Source: a bacterium (GTDB taxonomy: Bacteria; Deinococcota; Deinococci; Deinococcales; Deinococcaceae). Taken from it: 43,464 bases of DNA. Below are positions 25,763 through 35,242 of this stretch, piece by piece; the first letter of the stretch is position 1, and every line of letters starts with the position of its first letter. Made by a program: the position numbers and the translations under genes. Where the stretch lies: NCBI GenBank assembly GCA_021810505.1, contig JAJZIR010000003.1:1-43464 (forward strand). The letters are read 5' to 3'. A model generated the notes under the pieces. That model ran no database searches, was not told the origin of the DNA, and worked only from the letters and a program-made list of their open reading frames with translations.

Positions 25763-28700
25763 CTAGCCGCCGGCCTCCAAGCGGTCCCAAGCCTCCAGAA
25801 CCAGCCGCGCGGTGCGGTACTCCCCAAACGAAGACAGCTCCTTCTCCTTGAGGACCCGGAAGGTCTCGCTGGGGTAGTCCTCTCCGTAGACCGAGGCCGG
25901 GTCCAAGACGTAGCGCAGATCAGCCCGGCTCAGGCGGTAGAGCTTAGCGTAGTAGGCGTCCAGCTCAGCGCGCAGTTGAGCGCGCCGGTCCGGGTCCCAG
26001 CCGAAGGGCGGCCCGCCGTAGCCCAAGTCGGCCGCCCAGGGCTCCAAGCCCGAGCTGGTGTAGCTGAGCTCCAAGACCCGGGGGACCAAGAAGTCCAGCT
26101 CGGCCGGGCCGTAGGCGGCAGGGGGCAGGACGGGGAGCTGCTGGAAGTAGAAGTAGCTGAGGTGCGTCCCCCCGACCTTCTGCCGGGCCAGGAAGTCTAA
26201 GACCAAGCTGTTGAGGTTGCCTAGGAAAGCGGCCCAGAGCTGAAAGGGTAAGCCATCCTGCAGGAAGAAAAGCGGGTAGGAATGCCCCACGCCGGAGCGG
26301 GGCAGGGCGCTGGCGATCACCGTCCTCTCGTTGGTTACATTGGTGATATCCCGCCAGCCCATCAGCCAGCCGCGCGGCCAGCCATAGGCGGCCAGGCGGC
26401 CCTCCACCTCGCGCTGGGGAACCCAGTAACGGGGCAGCGCCTCCAGGTCGGCCTGGCCCTTCTCGGCCCAGGAGAGGTCCCGCGCCGCGCCGTCCTCCTG
26501 GTAGGTCGCCCAGCGGTGGTCGGACTGGTGGAGCAGCTTGGCCTCGTAGAGCGCTACCCAGCGCTGGCCACCGGGGCCTAACCAGTCCCTCCCCCGCCGC
26601 TGCCCGCCCGCCTCCCGCAGCTGCTGGGCGCTGCGGAACAGGCCGCTGTCGCTGGCCATATTGAACATGGTCAGGAAGCGGATCCCCCAGGGATTCCCCG
26701 CCTCGGCCGAGTCCTCCCGGACCAGCACCGGCACCCGGGCGTAGATCTCCCGGGCCAGCTCGGCGTCGGCCCGGGAGCGGAACAGAGGCGCCGTCTTGGT
26801 GTTGGGGTTGATGCGGGCGATGTCGGCCGGGGAGAGCGGGAAGCGCCGCCTGGGGTCGGCCAGCTCGGCGGTGCGGCTGAGCAGGAAAGCGAACTCGGCC
26901 TGCTCGGCCTGCCCGGCCAGAGTCAGGAGGCAGAAGCGGTAGCGACTATCCACAGCCGGGAAAAATCCCTCCCGGTTCTCGAAGTCGAACAGGCTGGCCA
27001 GCCGCCCGGTACCCACCACCTCGCCGAAGAAAGCCTTGGTGGTGTCGTCGGTGGCGACGCCGGTGGGCAGGATCAGCCCGGCCCGGCCCCGCCGGCGGAT
27101 CAGCTGCAAAGCGGTCTCGGCGAAGAGAGCGTAGGTGTTGACCTTGCCCTTGCCGGTCAGGGGGTAGCGGCCCGAGGCGCGGGCGAACTGCGAAGCCGCC
27201 TCGGCCGCGCGCTTGGCCTCCGCGAAGGAGCCGAGCAGAGCCCGGGCGGCGGGGGTACCGGCGCGGTCCAGCTCCCGGATCCGCGCCTCGCGCTCGGCCT
27301 TGGTGGCGACGGCAGCTATCCGCGGGTCGCGCTCGGCGAAGAACTCCTTTTCCTGCAGCTCGATCCGCTCCCAAGGCGGGTTGGCGAGCACCGCGTCGAA
27401 GCCGCCCCGGTCCATGACTTCGGGAAAGGCCAGGTACCAGTGGAAGAAGCGGTGGCGCAGGGCCAGCGCCCGGGCCAGGGCTTCTGTCCCAGCCGGCGGC
27501 TGGCCGAGGGCGAGATCGCTGAGCGCCGCGCTCGAGGGGACCTGCCGGTAGGTAGCCGGGGTCTTCTCGGCCAAGAAAGCCGCCACGAACAGGTCGGCGC
27601 GCAGCTCAGCCTGCCGGCGCTCCCCGTCCGCGGCCTGCCAAGCGGCGCGCTTGCGCTCGATATCGGCCAGGGTCTCCTCGGGCATGGCCTCCAGCTCGGC
27701 TCCCTGCTGGGCGGCGCGGGGCGGTACGGCGGCGGCGAACAGGCTGCGCATCCCGGCTCGCTCGGCCCGGTTCCGCCGCTTCAGCTCCAGGCAGACCGCC
27801 CTGTCGTCCCCGGTCAGCGCCGCGTAGGCGCCCTCGGGTACGCCGCCCGCCATGACCGCGGGGTCCAAGACGCCGATCAGGCTGTCCCCGCAGCGGACGC
27901 GGTGGTCCAGAAAGCCCAAGGGCTTGCCCGGTTCCACCGTCAGGGTCCACAGCGCCACCCGGCAGAGCTCGACCGCCAGAGGGTTTTGGTCCACCCCGTA
28001 GATGCAGTGGCCCACCACCTCGCGCAGCGCGTGCTGGTGGGCCGCCTCGTCCGGGTTGTCGTCCCCGGCGCGGGCGACTTCGGCGGCCAGGCGGCGGGCC
28101 GCCGCCAGCAGGAAGTGGCCGGAGCCGCAGGCCGGGTCGACCACTTTCAAGTCGAGCAGCGCCTGGCGGGGGTCTCCTATGCCATCGCGCAGCGCGTCCG
28201 CGATGGCCGGCTCCAGCGCCGAGCGCAGCAGCTCTTCCACCAGGGGGGCCGGGGTGTAGTAGGAACCGCTGAGCTTGCGCTCGGAGCCCGCGACCTTCTC
28301 GCCGTCCTGGTCGCCGGCGAAGCCGAACGTCCAGGGGCTGGCCTGGAGATCGGTCCGCGGGTGCAGCTCGAGCAGGCCCTCGTAGACCGAGCCCAACTCC
28401 TCGGTGCCCATGTCGCGGTAGTTGACCCGGACCAGGGCGGAGTCGCCGGCGAAGAAGGCCAGGGCGCGGATCCCGGCCAGCAGGCGCGCGTTGCCGATCT
28501 GGGCGCGGTCCAGGTCCGGGCAGCGGTCGGGGCTGAACAGGCCTCCCAGGGCCGGCAGGCCCAGGTCAGCCTCCCCCACCGCCAGGGCGCGCAGGGTCAC
28601 CTGGAAGCCCTGCCACAGGTCGCCGTAGCGGTCGGGCAGCCAGCGCCTCCGGGCCCGCTCGCGCAGCCGCGACAGGCTGTAGCCCTCGGAGTAGAGCGCG

Positions 28701-29632
28701 CGCTGCGCCTCGGTCGCGCTGGGGGGGTGCAGCAGGCCGCGCTCCTCGGCGGTGAACAGGAACAGCAGGCGGTAGACCAGGCGGAGCAGCTGCTGGAAGT
28801 AGTCCTCCGGGCTTAGCTGTCCGTCCGCCAGCTGAGCCCGGAGGGGAGCGTTGTCCGGATGCTCCAGAAAGCCGCTGCCCAGCTGGCGCAGCGCCTCGGT
28901 TACGCCCTGGCGCAGGCGGTCCAAAGCCCGCTCGCCCATCTGCTGGGCCTGCAGGTGCCAGCGCTCGATCACCGGCAGCTGGCCGGGGGCGCGGCGAAAG
29001 CGGCTGGCGTGCCCCAGCAGCCACAGCGCCGCGAAGTCGGGGTAGAGCTGCTCGCTGAAGATGCGCTCCAAGTCGGCTTCCAGGTAAGCAGGCCGGGTGA
29101 GGCTGGGGTTCTCGCGCAGCAAGCGCAGCTTGAAGCCGTCGCAGAGGACGCCCCAGCGCCCGCCGGTACCGGCGCCGAGCAGCTCCTGCATCAGGAGCTG
29201 CGGCGAGCGCCTGCGGCCCTCTTCGCCGAAGCGGGGGTCGGGCCGGTCTAGGGAGGCGCCGCCCCAGAGCAGCAGCGGCAGGGAGCCGCCTAGGGCCTGG
29301 TGGGTGATGGGAAAGCTGCGCTCGCCCAGGCGCAGCGGCGCGGAGGCCTCCAGGTCGGAGAACCCCAGGGACTCCCGCAGCAGCGCGGAGGCCCAGAGCT
29401 GGGCAGACGCCTCCGGCTCGCGCTCTCGGCGCTCGGTCCAGGCGGCGTAGAGGTCACCCGCGACCCGCCAGCAGCGGGCCAGCTCGTCGCGCAGGCTGGT
29501 GGCGAGCCCGTAGTCGCCGGCCTGCTGAAAGGGTTGGTCCAAGGCGGCGACGCCGCCCAGGAACTCCGGGGGGAACAGCCCGCCCAGGACGCGCAGGGCG
29601 GCGAAATCCGAGTTGGCCGGAGCGCGGCCCAT
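25763..29632 (-). CDS. Large Eco57I-class adenine methyltransferase, DrmMI-like
   Basis: A 1289-residue protein. The region at about 85-210 (RFGEEGRRRSPQLLMQELL, WGVLCDGFKLRLLRE, YLEADLERIF) resembles the N-terminal domain of Eco57I/HsdR-type enzymes, but I see no clear PD-ExK site. A helical region leads to the methyltransferase core: motif X GSYYTPAPLVEELL (456-469), SAM-binding DPACGSGHFLLAA (499-511) and catalytic NPPW (751-754), diagnostic of N6-adenine methylation. The C-terminal 500 residues look like target-recognition sequence. It overlaps the helicase stop (TGATG). This pair resembles DrmMI plus DrmD of class 1 DISARM; drmA, drmB and drmC are not in the window. ATG 29632 is chosen for the overlap; the frame continues upstream only as a shadow of the helicase. 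Confidence 0.85.
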   Translation of the reverse strand: MGRAPANSDFAALRVLGGLFPPEFLGGVAALDQPFQQAGDYGLATSLRDELARCWRVAGDLYAAWTERREREPEASAQLWASALLRESLGFSDLEASAPLRLGERSFPITHQALGGSLPLLLWGGASLDRPDPRFGEEGRRRSPQLLMQELLGAGTGGRWGVLCDGFKLRLLRENPSLTRPAYLEADLERIFSEQLYPDFAALWLLGHASRFRRAPGQLPVIERWHLQAQQMGERALDRLRQGVTEALRQLGSGFLEHPDNAPLRAQLADGQLSPEDYFQQLLRLVYRLLFLFTAEERGLLHPPSATEAQRALYSEGYSLSRLRERARRRWLPDRYGDLWQGFQVTLRALAVGEADLGLPALGGLFSPDRCPDLDRAQIGNARLLAGIRALAFFAGDSALVRVNYRDMGTEELGSVYEGLLELHPRTDLQASPWTFGFAGDQDGEKVAGSERKLSGSYYTPAPLVEELLRSALEPAIADALRDGIGDPRQALLDLKVVDPACGSGHFLLAAARRLAAEVARAGDDNPDEAAHQHALREVVGHCIYGVDQNPLAVELCRVALWTLTVEPGKPLGFLDHRVRCGDSLIGVLDPAVMAGGVPEGAYAALTGDDRAVCLELKRRNRAERAGMRSLFAAAVPPRAAQQGAELEAMPEETLADIERKRAAWQAADGERRQAELRADLFVAAFLAEKTPATYRQVPSSAALSDLALGQPPAGTEALARALALRHRFFHWYLAFPEVMDRGGFDAVLANPPWERIELQEKEFFAERDPRIAAVATKAEREARIRELDRAGTPAARALLGSFAEAKRAAEAASQFARASGRYPLTGKGKVNTYALFAETALQLIRRRGRAGLILPTGVATDDTTKAFFGEVVGTGRLASLFDFENREGFFPAVDSRYRFCLLTLAGQAEQAEFAFLLSRTAELADPRRRFPLSPADIARINPNTKTAPLFRSRADAELAREIYARVPVLVREDSAEAGNPWGIRFLTMFNMASDSGLFRSAQQLREAGGQRRGRDWLGPGGQRWVALYEAKLLHQSDHRWATYQEDGAARDLSWAEKGQADLEALPRYWVPQREVEGRLAAYGWPRGWLMGWRDITNVTNERTVIASALPRSGVGHSYPLFFLQDGLPFQLWAAFLGNLNSLVLDFLARQKVGGTHLSYFYFQQLPVLPPAAYGPAELDFLVPRVLELSYTSSGLEPWAADLGYGGPPFGWDPDRRAQLRAELDAYYAKLYRLSRADLRYVLDPASVYGEDYPSETFRVLKEKELSSFGEYRTARLVLEAWDRLEAGG

Positions 29633-32493
29633 CAGCGCGCCCCGGCCAGCGGTACCAGCAGGTAGACGCCGACGATATCGACCGGGAGCGCCGGGCTCAC
29701 CGCGTAGCGCACCCCCCTCAGCTCGCTGGCCTCGCGCACGCGCCGGTGATCGGCCAAGAGGGCGTCGGCCCGGCGGCGGGCGATCGCCCCGAACTGCTCT
29801 CTGAGCGCCGCTAGCTGCTCCACGGCCTGGGTGATCAGGTGGATCTTCTGCCCCTCCTCCATGTTCTTGGCGGGTTCGGCGGAGAGCAGCGCCAAGGCGT
29901 CGGCTTCGGGCAAGACCTGGGGGGTGGCCGCGCCGCGGACCGCCAGGCCCAGGCACTCCTCGGCCAGCAGAAAACGCCCGGGCGGGTGGTGCTCCCCGCT
30001 ATCCCGCCGCGAGATCTCGATCTGGTAGCGCAGCCGCAGCAGGTAGATGGCGGTGCGGGCGTCCACCGCCGCCGTGAACATGGCGGCGCAGCGGGCGGCG
30101 AGGCCCTGCTCCCCGCCCTCCAGAGCGTCCTCGGCCAGGTAGTCGGCCAGGGTGGCGACCAGCGGGTGGGAGCGGTGCAGCTGCAGGGCGCCGCTGGCCG
30201 AGGGCGAGAAGCCGACCTTGAGCGTGCCCCGCAGGCCGAGAGCTTCCAGCTGCTCCCGGAGCGCGGCCGGGAACTGGCTGATCGCCAGGAGCGCGTGGTC
30301 GGAACGGCGCTCCAGCGCGGCGCCCAAATGCCTGGCCGCCATCTCCACGAAGCGGGCCACGTCCTGGGCACCCCCTAGAACTTCGTTGGCCTTGCGCCAC
30401 TCGGGGAGCACCGCCTCCGGCTGCAGGCGGCGCTGGGCGAAGACCGTGCGGGTCATCCGCTCCTGCGCCGCCCGCCAGGCCCCCTCCACCTCGGCCTCGG
30501 TCCGGGTGAACTCCAGGGCCAGCTGCTGGCCGTAGACCCGACCCGAGTGCAGCAGCACCGCCTGCAAGATCGCTTCGATGACCCTGGTGTTGTCGGTGGG
30601 CAGCGGGACCGCGACGCCCAGCTCCTTGCGGATCCTCTCGGCTTTGCGCAAGATCACCTGCAGCACCGCCCCATCCACCGGGTTGTTCTCGCCGTAGAGC
30701 ATCAAGGCGCGCACCACTCGGGCGGCTTGGCCGAAGCGGTCGACCCGACCTTCGCGCTGCTCGTGCCGGGTGGGGTTCCAGCTCAGGTCGTAGTGCACCG
30801 CGGCGTCGAAGAAATTCTGAAGGTTCACCCCCTCCGAGAGGCAGTCGGTCGCCACCAGCACCGGCCTGCGGCCCTCGGCGAGGCCGGCCAACTCCTCTAC
30901 CCGCTCCTCGCGCTGCTCCGCAGCCAGCTCGCCGGTCACGGTGACCAGCTGCACCTGCGCCGGCAGCAGCTCGCCCAGGCAGTCGGCCAGGTAATGGGCG
31001 GTGGCGATGTAGCGGCAGAAGATGACCGGCCGGAAGCCGTCCGCGAGCAGCTGCTGAATTTCGGCGGCCAAAGCGGCGAGCTTGGCGTCCCGCTCGGGAC
31101 CGCGCAGCGCCTCGGCCCGCTGGATCAGCTGGCGCAGCTCCGCCGCCTCCGAGGGGGCTTCGGTGGTCCCGGCCGGCACCGTCTCGTCGCTGCCGAGGCC
31201 GTCCTCCCCCGCTCCGTCCAGGACCGTCTCGGCAGCGAGCAGGTCCAGCTCGGCGAGCTGCTCGCTCTCGGACAGCCCCTCCATGCGCCGCAGGCGGGTG
31301 CGCAGGGCCAAGGCCAGCGCCGCCGGGCTGGAAGAGGCGCAGCGCAGCAGGGCCAGAGCGGCCCACCAGGACATGCGCTGCTCCAGCTTGCTCCCCCCTT
31401 CGGCGCGGCGGACCATGGCGCGGGCGTAGCCCAAGACGTCTTCGAACAGCTTGGCGCTCTCCCCGGCCAGGGCGTAGGTGGCCTCGCGGCTCTCCCGCAG
31501 CGGGAAGCCGGCGCTGTCCCGCCACTCGGCGATGTCACCCCGGCGGCGCTGGACCAAGTGCTGCGCCAGCTGCTCGCGCAGCTGGCGGCGCTCCTCCCCT
31601 TCCGGCAGCTGGGCCAGGCGGGCGAAGTCGGGGCGCAGCAGGCCGAGGAGGTTATGGAAGGCAGCGTCGTCGCCCGAGTGCGGGGTGGCGGTCAGAAACA
31701 GCATGTGCCGCGCCGGCGCGGCCTCCGCCAACCCCTTGACCAGCAGGTAGCGCTGGTGGCGCAGGCTGGTGCTGGCCTGCACGCAGCTGTGGGCCTCGTC
31801 CACGATGACCAGCTCCGGGCAGGTCCTCAGAAAATCAGCCCGGCGGCGGTCCGACTTGATGTAGTCCAGCGATACCACCGTAAAGGGGTGGGCGCTGAAG
31901 ACCGACTCGTCGGGGCGCAGGTCGCGCTCCAGGCGGGCAGCGGTGCCCGGGCGCACCACCTCAGCCCTCAGGTTGAACTTGGAAGCCAGCTCCTGCTGCC
32001 ACTGCTCGCAGAGGTGCGGCGGGCAGATCACGCTGAAGCGCTCGATCTCACCGCGGTCGAGCATCTCGCGGGCGATCAGGGCGGCTTCGATGGTCTTGCC
32101 GATCCCCACGTCGTCGGCGATCAGCAGGCGGATGGGGTCGAGCTTGAGCGCCATCAGCAGCGGCACCAGCTGGTAAGCTCTCGGCTCGACTGCGAGGTTG
32201 CCGAAGCTGCGGAAAGGACCGGCCCCGGCGCGCAGCTTCAGGCGCAGGGCGTCGCGCAGCAGGACCGCGGCGGCCTGGCTCCCGGGCCGGTTGGGATCAG
32301 GCGGGGAAAAGCTGGCCGGAGCGGGCGGCTGCGGCTCGAGCGGCAGATAGATCAGCTCCGCGTCCGCTTCGCTCCCCCCTAGCGGCCGCAGCCGCAAGAG
32401 CCCGGCGCGGGTCTCCGGGAGCACCACCCACTCCCGGCCCCGGGCGCGGACCAGGTCGCCGGGCTGCCAGCGGAGGGGCGCCTCACTCGTCAT
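29632..32493 (-). CDS. SNF2-family DEAD/DEAH helicase, DrmD-like
   Basis: A 953-residue superfamily 2 ATPase. The N-terminus (WQPGDLVRARGREWVVL) is typical of this defence-associated group. Motifs in order: LIADDVGIGKTIEA (Walker A, 124-137), VDEAH at 231-235, FLTATPHSGDD, IFCRYIATAHYLADCL, TDCLSEGVNLQ and REGRVDRFGQ (motif VI). It probably translocates on DNA and works with the methyltransferase that follows with overlapping codons. ATG 32493 has AGGTGATCG upstream. In DISARM class 1 the same combination is accompanied by DrmABC; here it stands alone next to abiE. Confidence 0.88.
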   Translation of the reverse strand: MTSEAPLRWQPGDLVRARGREWVVLPETRAGLLRLRPLGGSEADAELIYLPLEPQPPAPASFSPPDPNRPGSQAAAVLLRDALRLKLRAGAGPFRSFGNLAVEPRAYQLVPLLMALKLDPIRLLIADDVGIGKTIEAALIAREMLDRGEIERFSVICPPHLCEQWQQELASKFNLRAEVVRPGTAARLERDLRPDESVFSAHPFTVVSLDYIKSDRRRADFLRTCPELVIVDEAHSCVQASTSLRHQRYLLVKGLAEAAPARHMLFLTATPHSGDDAAFHNLLGLLRPDFARLAQLPEGEERRQLREQLAQHLVQRRRGDIAEWRDSAGFPLRESREATYALAGESAKLFEDVLGYARAMVRRAEGGSKLEQRMSWWAALALLRCASSSPAALALALRTRLRRMEGLSESEQLAELDLLAAETVLDGAGEDGLGSDETVPAGTTEAPSEAAELRQLIQRAEALRGPERDAKLAALAAEIQQLLADGFRPVIFCRYIATAHYLADCLGELLPAQVQLVTVTGELAAEQREERVEELAGLAEGRRPVLVATDCLSEGVNLQNFFDAAVHYDLSWNPTRHEQREGRVDRFGQAARVVRALMLYGENNPVDGAVLQVILRKAERIRKELGVAVPLPTDNTRVIEAILQAVLLHSGRVYGQQLALEFTRTEAEVEGAWRAAQERMTRTVFAQRRLQPEAVLPEWRKANEVLGGAQDVARFVEMAARHLGAALERRSDHALLAISQFPAALREQLEALGLRGTLKVGFSPSASGALQLHRSHPLVATLADYLAEDALEGGEQGLAARCAAMFTAAVDARTAIYLLRLRYQIEISRRDSGEHHPPGRFLLAEECLGLAVRGAATPQVLPEADALALLSAEPAKNMEEGQKIHLITQAVEQLAALREQFGAIARRRADALLADHRRVREASELRGVRYAVSPALPVDIVGVYLLVPLAGAR

Positions 32494-32864
32494 CGATCAC
32501 CTGGGTCACGCCGCCAGGATACCGCAGGGGCTGCCGGCCTCCCGGCCGGGCCAACGATCCGCCCAGCTCCCGGCCGGCGGATGTGGTCCGGATTTCCTGG
32601 AGCAGAGACGCTTGGGTGCAGCGCCCGGTTATCCCGCGGGAGCGGAGCGGGCGTCCCAAACCGGCTCGGCGGAAAGCTCCGGGAACTGCTCCGGCCGGGG
32701 TGGCGACCGGGCCGGCGAGGTCTTGCGCGGGCCCTGCGCCCCCTCTGGAACTTCCCCCCACTCCGAACCCACCCGCCGATCGGAGAAGGCGCCGCAGGGG
32801 CGTGCGGACAGGCCGGGCAGCGATTGGCCGCGCCGCCCGCGCCCTTGCGCCCTCGCCCGCCGGC
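32494..32864. other. Leader region of the helicase operon
   Basis: No gene is supported in these 371 bases. Open frames on both strands are proline/arginine-rich and lack starts or domains. The helicase promoter was not resolved. Confidence 0.4.
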
Positions 32865-33193
32865 CCGAGGTCTACGCACCAGGCCTTGGAACAGCGCACG
32901 GAACGCGGCCTCCAGCGCCTTGTCCTGCCCGCGCGGCAGCTCGGTCTTGTCGTCCGGCGCGCCGAGGATGTGGGCGATAACGCGCGTTCAGGGAGCAGAG
33001 GATGCGCAGCTTCAATTCAATATTCAGGTCACCCGCCATACCCAAGCCCCGAGCGAGCTGCGATGTCGGTAACCTGCTCCGCTAGCCAGCTGACAAGCTC
33101 GGCACTTGAGCTTCCCAATGCGCGATGCGCGCGCCGTGCCGATGCATGCACCTGCGCATTTCTCGTGTGTTTTCGTGCATTTCCCCTGCTCAT
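32865..33193 (-). pseudogene. Small frameshifted gene of unknown function
   Basis: Starting at ATG 33193 (AAGGA nearby), 54 codons read MSRGNARKHTRNAQVHASAR and then SSSAELVSWLAEQVTDIAAR before a TGA at 33029. The other frames then continue with protein-like sequence: DLNIELKLRILCSLN, and after another shift near 32985, VIAHILGAPDDKTELPRGQD then KALEAAFRALFQGLVRR. The composition suggests one ancestral protein of roughly 110 residues broken by two frameshifts. I do not recognise the family. It is on the same strand as the helicase and methyltransferase, upstream of them, so it may be a lost member of that operon or an unrelated passenger. Confidence 0.45.
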
Positions 33194-33253
33194 TGGGCTT
33201 TCCTTCGGTAGCCGACGCCGCGGCCGCGCGCGCAGGCTTGAACTTGCGAGACC

Positions 33254-33282
33254 TTGACATCCTAGCTCAGCTGCCCTAACCT
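33254..33282 (+). promoter_or_regulatory. Promoter of the second beta-propeller lipoprotein gene
   Basis: TTGACA at 33254-33259, a 17-nt spacer, TAACCT at 33277-33282. It is followed by CCTTTAGGTTTTCTAGG, matching the CCTTAGG ... TTTTCTA leader block after the promoter at 2191. This argues for shared regulation of the paralogues. Confidence 0.7.
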
Positions 33283-33464
33283 TTCCTTTAGGTTTTCTAG
33301 GCTGCAGCCCTTTCTAGAGCCGCGCCCCACCGGCTCGGTAGTCTGATTTGAGCGACCTCGGGGCGACCCGTGCGTTCTCAGTTCCCTGCTCCAGGCAAAC
33401 GCCGGAGCCCGGGGCAGCGGAGAGGTCCAGAGGCTCAGGGGCGCTAGGAAGGCCAGGAGGCGTT

Positions 33465-35147
33465 ATGCGGTATCAGCTCGGCTTCAGCTCCTTGCTCGCA
33501 TCCTTGGTTGGCTTGCTGCTCGCCGGCTGCTCCCCCAACCTACCCCCCCAACCCGGTTCTCCTAGCTCCCAGGGGATCGAGTTGGCCTTCCAGTTCGACA
33601 GGAGCTCTGGGGTCCAGGCCCAGTACATCTCCTCCGGGACCGAAGGAGTGAGCCTACAGCTGGGGAGCAACGCGGCCATGGACTACTCCTTATCCGCCTC
33701 GAGCGGAAATTGCCAGACCGACAGTTCGGGAACCACCATCTGCACGCTCAACGTTTTTCTAGCTCCCGGAAGTTACCCCTTGACAGTGATGACCTACGGG
33801 GTGGTTCCTACCTCCAAGACTGGGGGCTTCTCCGGGGACACCCCCCTCTCCTACGCCACTACCCAGATCAACGTCTTTCCCGGGCAAATGAGCCAGCTCT
33901 CCTTCACCTTGGGAGCGGTGGTGGCCAAGGCTGAGCTCACCCCCATGGACAGCAACCTGATCCTCACGACCCCTCCTGCTGCTCCTCCCAGCTCAGCCAC
34001 CAACTACGACTTAGCCGCAGCCAAGACCATCCCCGAAACCTTCAGCCTGACTCTGCTAGACGCCTCGGGCGGCGTCATCCTGCAGTCCGCTGCGGGAGTC
34101 CCCCAAGTGACCCTGTGCTCCGGCAACCCTGGGGAGCTCAGTATCACCCCCATCGGCCCGGGGAAGTACAGCTTGCAAGCCCTACACTCCTTTGGCTCTC
34201 ACCCTCAGAGCCTCTACCTAGCCCTGGGGAACTGCTCGGGGACACCGCTCACCCAATACGGCAGCGCTGCTGCTATCTTCCTCCCCACCGTCACTGAGAC
34301 CCAAGCGCTGTATGTGAGCAACCCTGGCACCGCCGGCAACGGCACTATCCTCGCCTATACCGCTCACGGGAAGGCGCTGGCCTTTTCGGCCAGCAGCGGG
34401 CTGAGTGGCCCAGAAGGCCTCGCCTACGATCCGACAACTGGGTGGCTGTACGCAGCCAACGTCACTGGCAACACCATCACCGCCTATAATCCGGTTAGCG
34501 GGGCGCAGATCAGCAGTTTCTCGATCAGCGGGCTGAAGGGCCCGTACGGCCTCGCCTACGATCCGACAACTGGGTGGCTGTACGCGGCGAGCAGTGGCAA
34601 TACCATCACCGCCTATAATCCGGTTAGCGGGGCGCAGATCAGCAGTTTCTCGATCAGCGGGCTGAATGGGCCAGTCGGCCTCGCCTACGACCCGGGGACT
34701 GGGTGGCTGTACGCGACGAATCACGCTAGTAGCATCTCTAACATTGTTATTGGTAACTTTACTTCCTACGGCATTACTGCCTATAATCCGGCTACTGGAG
34801 CGCAGATCAGCGGTTTCTCGATCGGCCAGCTGGGGAGCCCAGCCGGCCTCGCCTACGACCCGGGGACTGGGTGGCTGTACGCAGCCAACTTCACTGGCAA
34901 CACCATCACCGCGTACAGCCCAGCGAGCGGGGGTCAGGCCAGCTCTCTAGAAAGCAGCGGGCTGGATGGGCCAGTCGGCCTCGCCTACGACCCGGGGACT
35001 GGGTGGCTGTACGCAGCCAACTTTACTGGCAACACCATCACCGCGTACAGCCCGGCGAGCGGTGCCGAGGTCAGCGCCACGGACTTCACCAGCCCCACCT
35101 CCAGCAGCGGATTGAGTCAGCCTACTTTTCTCGCTGTCATCCCCTGA
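33465..35147 (+). CDS. Beta-propeller repeat lipoprotein with an extra N-terminal domain
   Basis: A 560-residue protein. Its lipoprotein signal ends LLAGC (Cys22). Residues of about 35-150 form an extra domain missing from the 2324-3730 paralogue (IELAFQFDRSSGVQAQYISS ... TTICTLNVFLAPGSYPLTV), probably a beta-sandwich. The shared domain (FSLTLLDASGGVILQSAAG) follows, then about six propeller blades built on GLAYDPxTGWLYAAN and NTITAYNPVSGAQISSFSIS; several are nearly identical, indicating recent tandem duplication. The end is TSPTSSSGLSQPTFLAVIP. ATG 33465 has AGGAGG 4 nt upstream, exactly as in the paralogue; the frame is open from 33348 without signal-peptide sequence. Function is unknown; the location should be extracytoplasmic, lipid-anchored. 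Confidence 0.85.
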   Translation: MRYQLGFSSLLASLVGLLLAGCSPNLPPQPGSPSSQGIELAFQFDRSSGVQAQYISSGTEGVSLQLGSNAAMDYSLSASSGNCQTDSSGTTICTLNVFLAPGSYPLTVMTYGVVPTSKTGGFSGDTPLSYATTQINVFPGQMSQLSFTLGAVVAKAELTPMDSNLILTTPPAAPPSSATNYDLAAAKTIPETFSLTLLDASGGVILQSAAGVPQVTLCSGNPGELSITPIGPGKYSLQALHSFGSHPQSLYLALGNCSGTPLTQYGSAAAIFLPTVTETQALYVSNPGTAGNGTILAYTAHGKALAFSASSGLSGPEGLAYDPTTGWLYAANVTGNTITAYNPVSGAQISSFSISGLKGPYGLAYDPTTGWLYAASSGNTITAYNPVSGAQISSFSISGLNGPVGLAYDPGTGWLYATNHASSISNIVIGNFTSYGITAYNPATGAQISGFSIGQLGSPAGLAYDPGTGWLYAANFTGNTITAYSPASGGQASSLESSGLDGPVGLAYDPGTGWLYAANFTGNTITAYSPASGAEVSATDFTSPTSSSGLSQPTFLAVIP

Positions 35148-35186
35148 GCAGCGGCGGAAAGCGGTAAAAGCGCGCAGCGGCCCAGG
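35145..35186 (+). repeat. 3' flank shared with the lipoprotein gene at 2-157 (copy 2)
   Basis: Partner of 155-196; similarity starts at the stop codon and ends after CGGCCCAGG. The paralogue ending at 3730 lacks this flank, so this copy and the first one are the closer pair. Confidence 0.6.
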
Positions 35187-35242
35187 TTGGGGTAGGGAAC
35201 AGTTTGCGGCGAGCGGGCACATGGTGGGCGGCGCACCGCATG

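Noticed and set aside
30547-32382. Plus-strand open frame of about 610 codons opposite the helicase
   Set aside because: The helicase motifs are intact and in order; the antisense frame is Gln/Gly/Ala-rich shadow sequence.
25763-32493. Complete type I restriction-modification or complete DISARM/BREX system
   Set aside because: No HsdS-like specificity subunit, no DrmA, DrmB or DrmC, and no PglZ or BrxC is encoded in the window.
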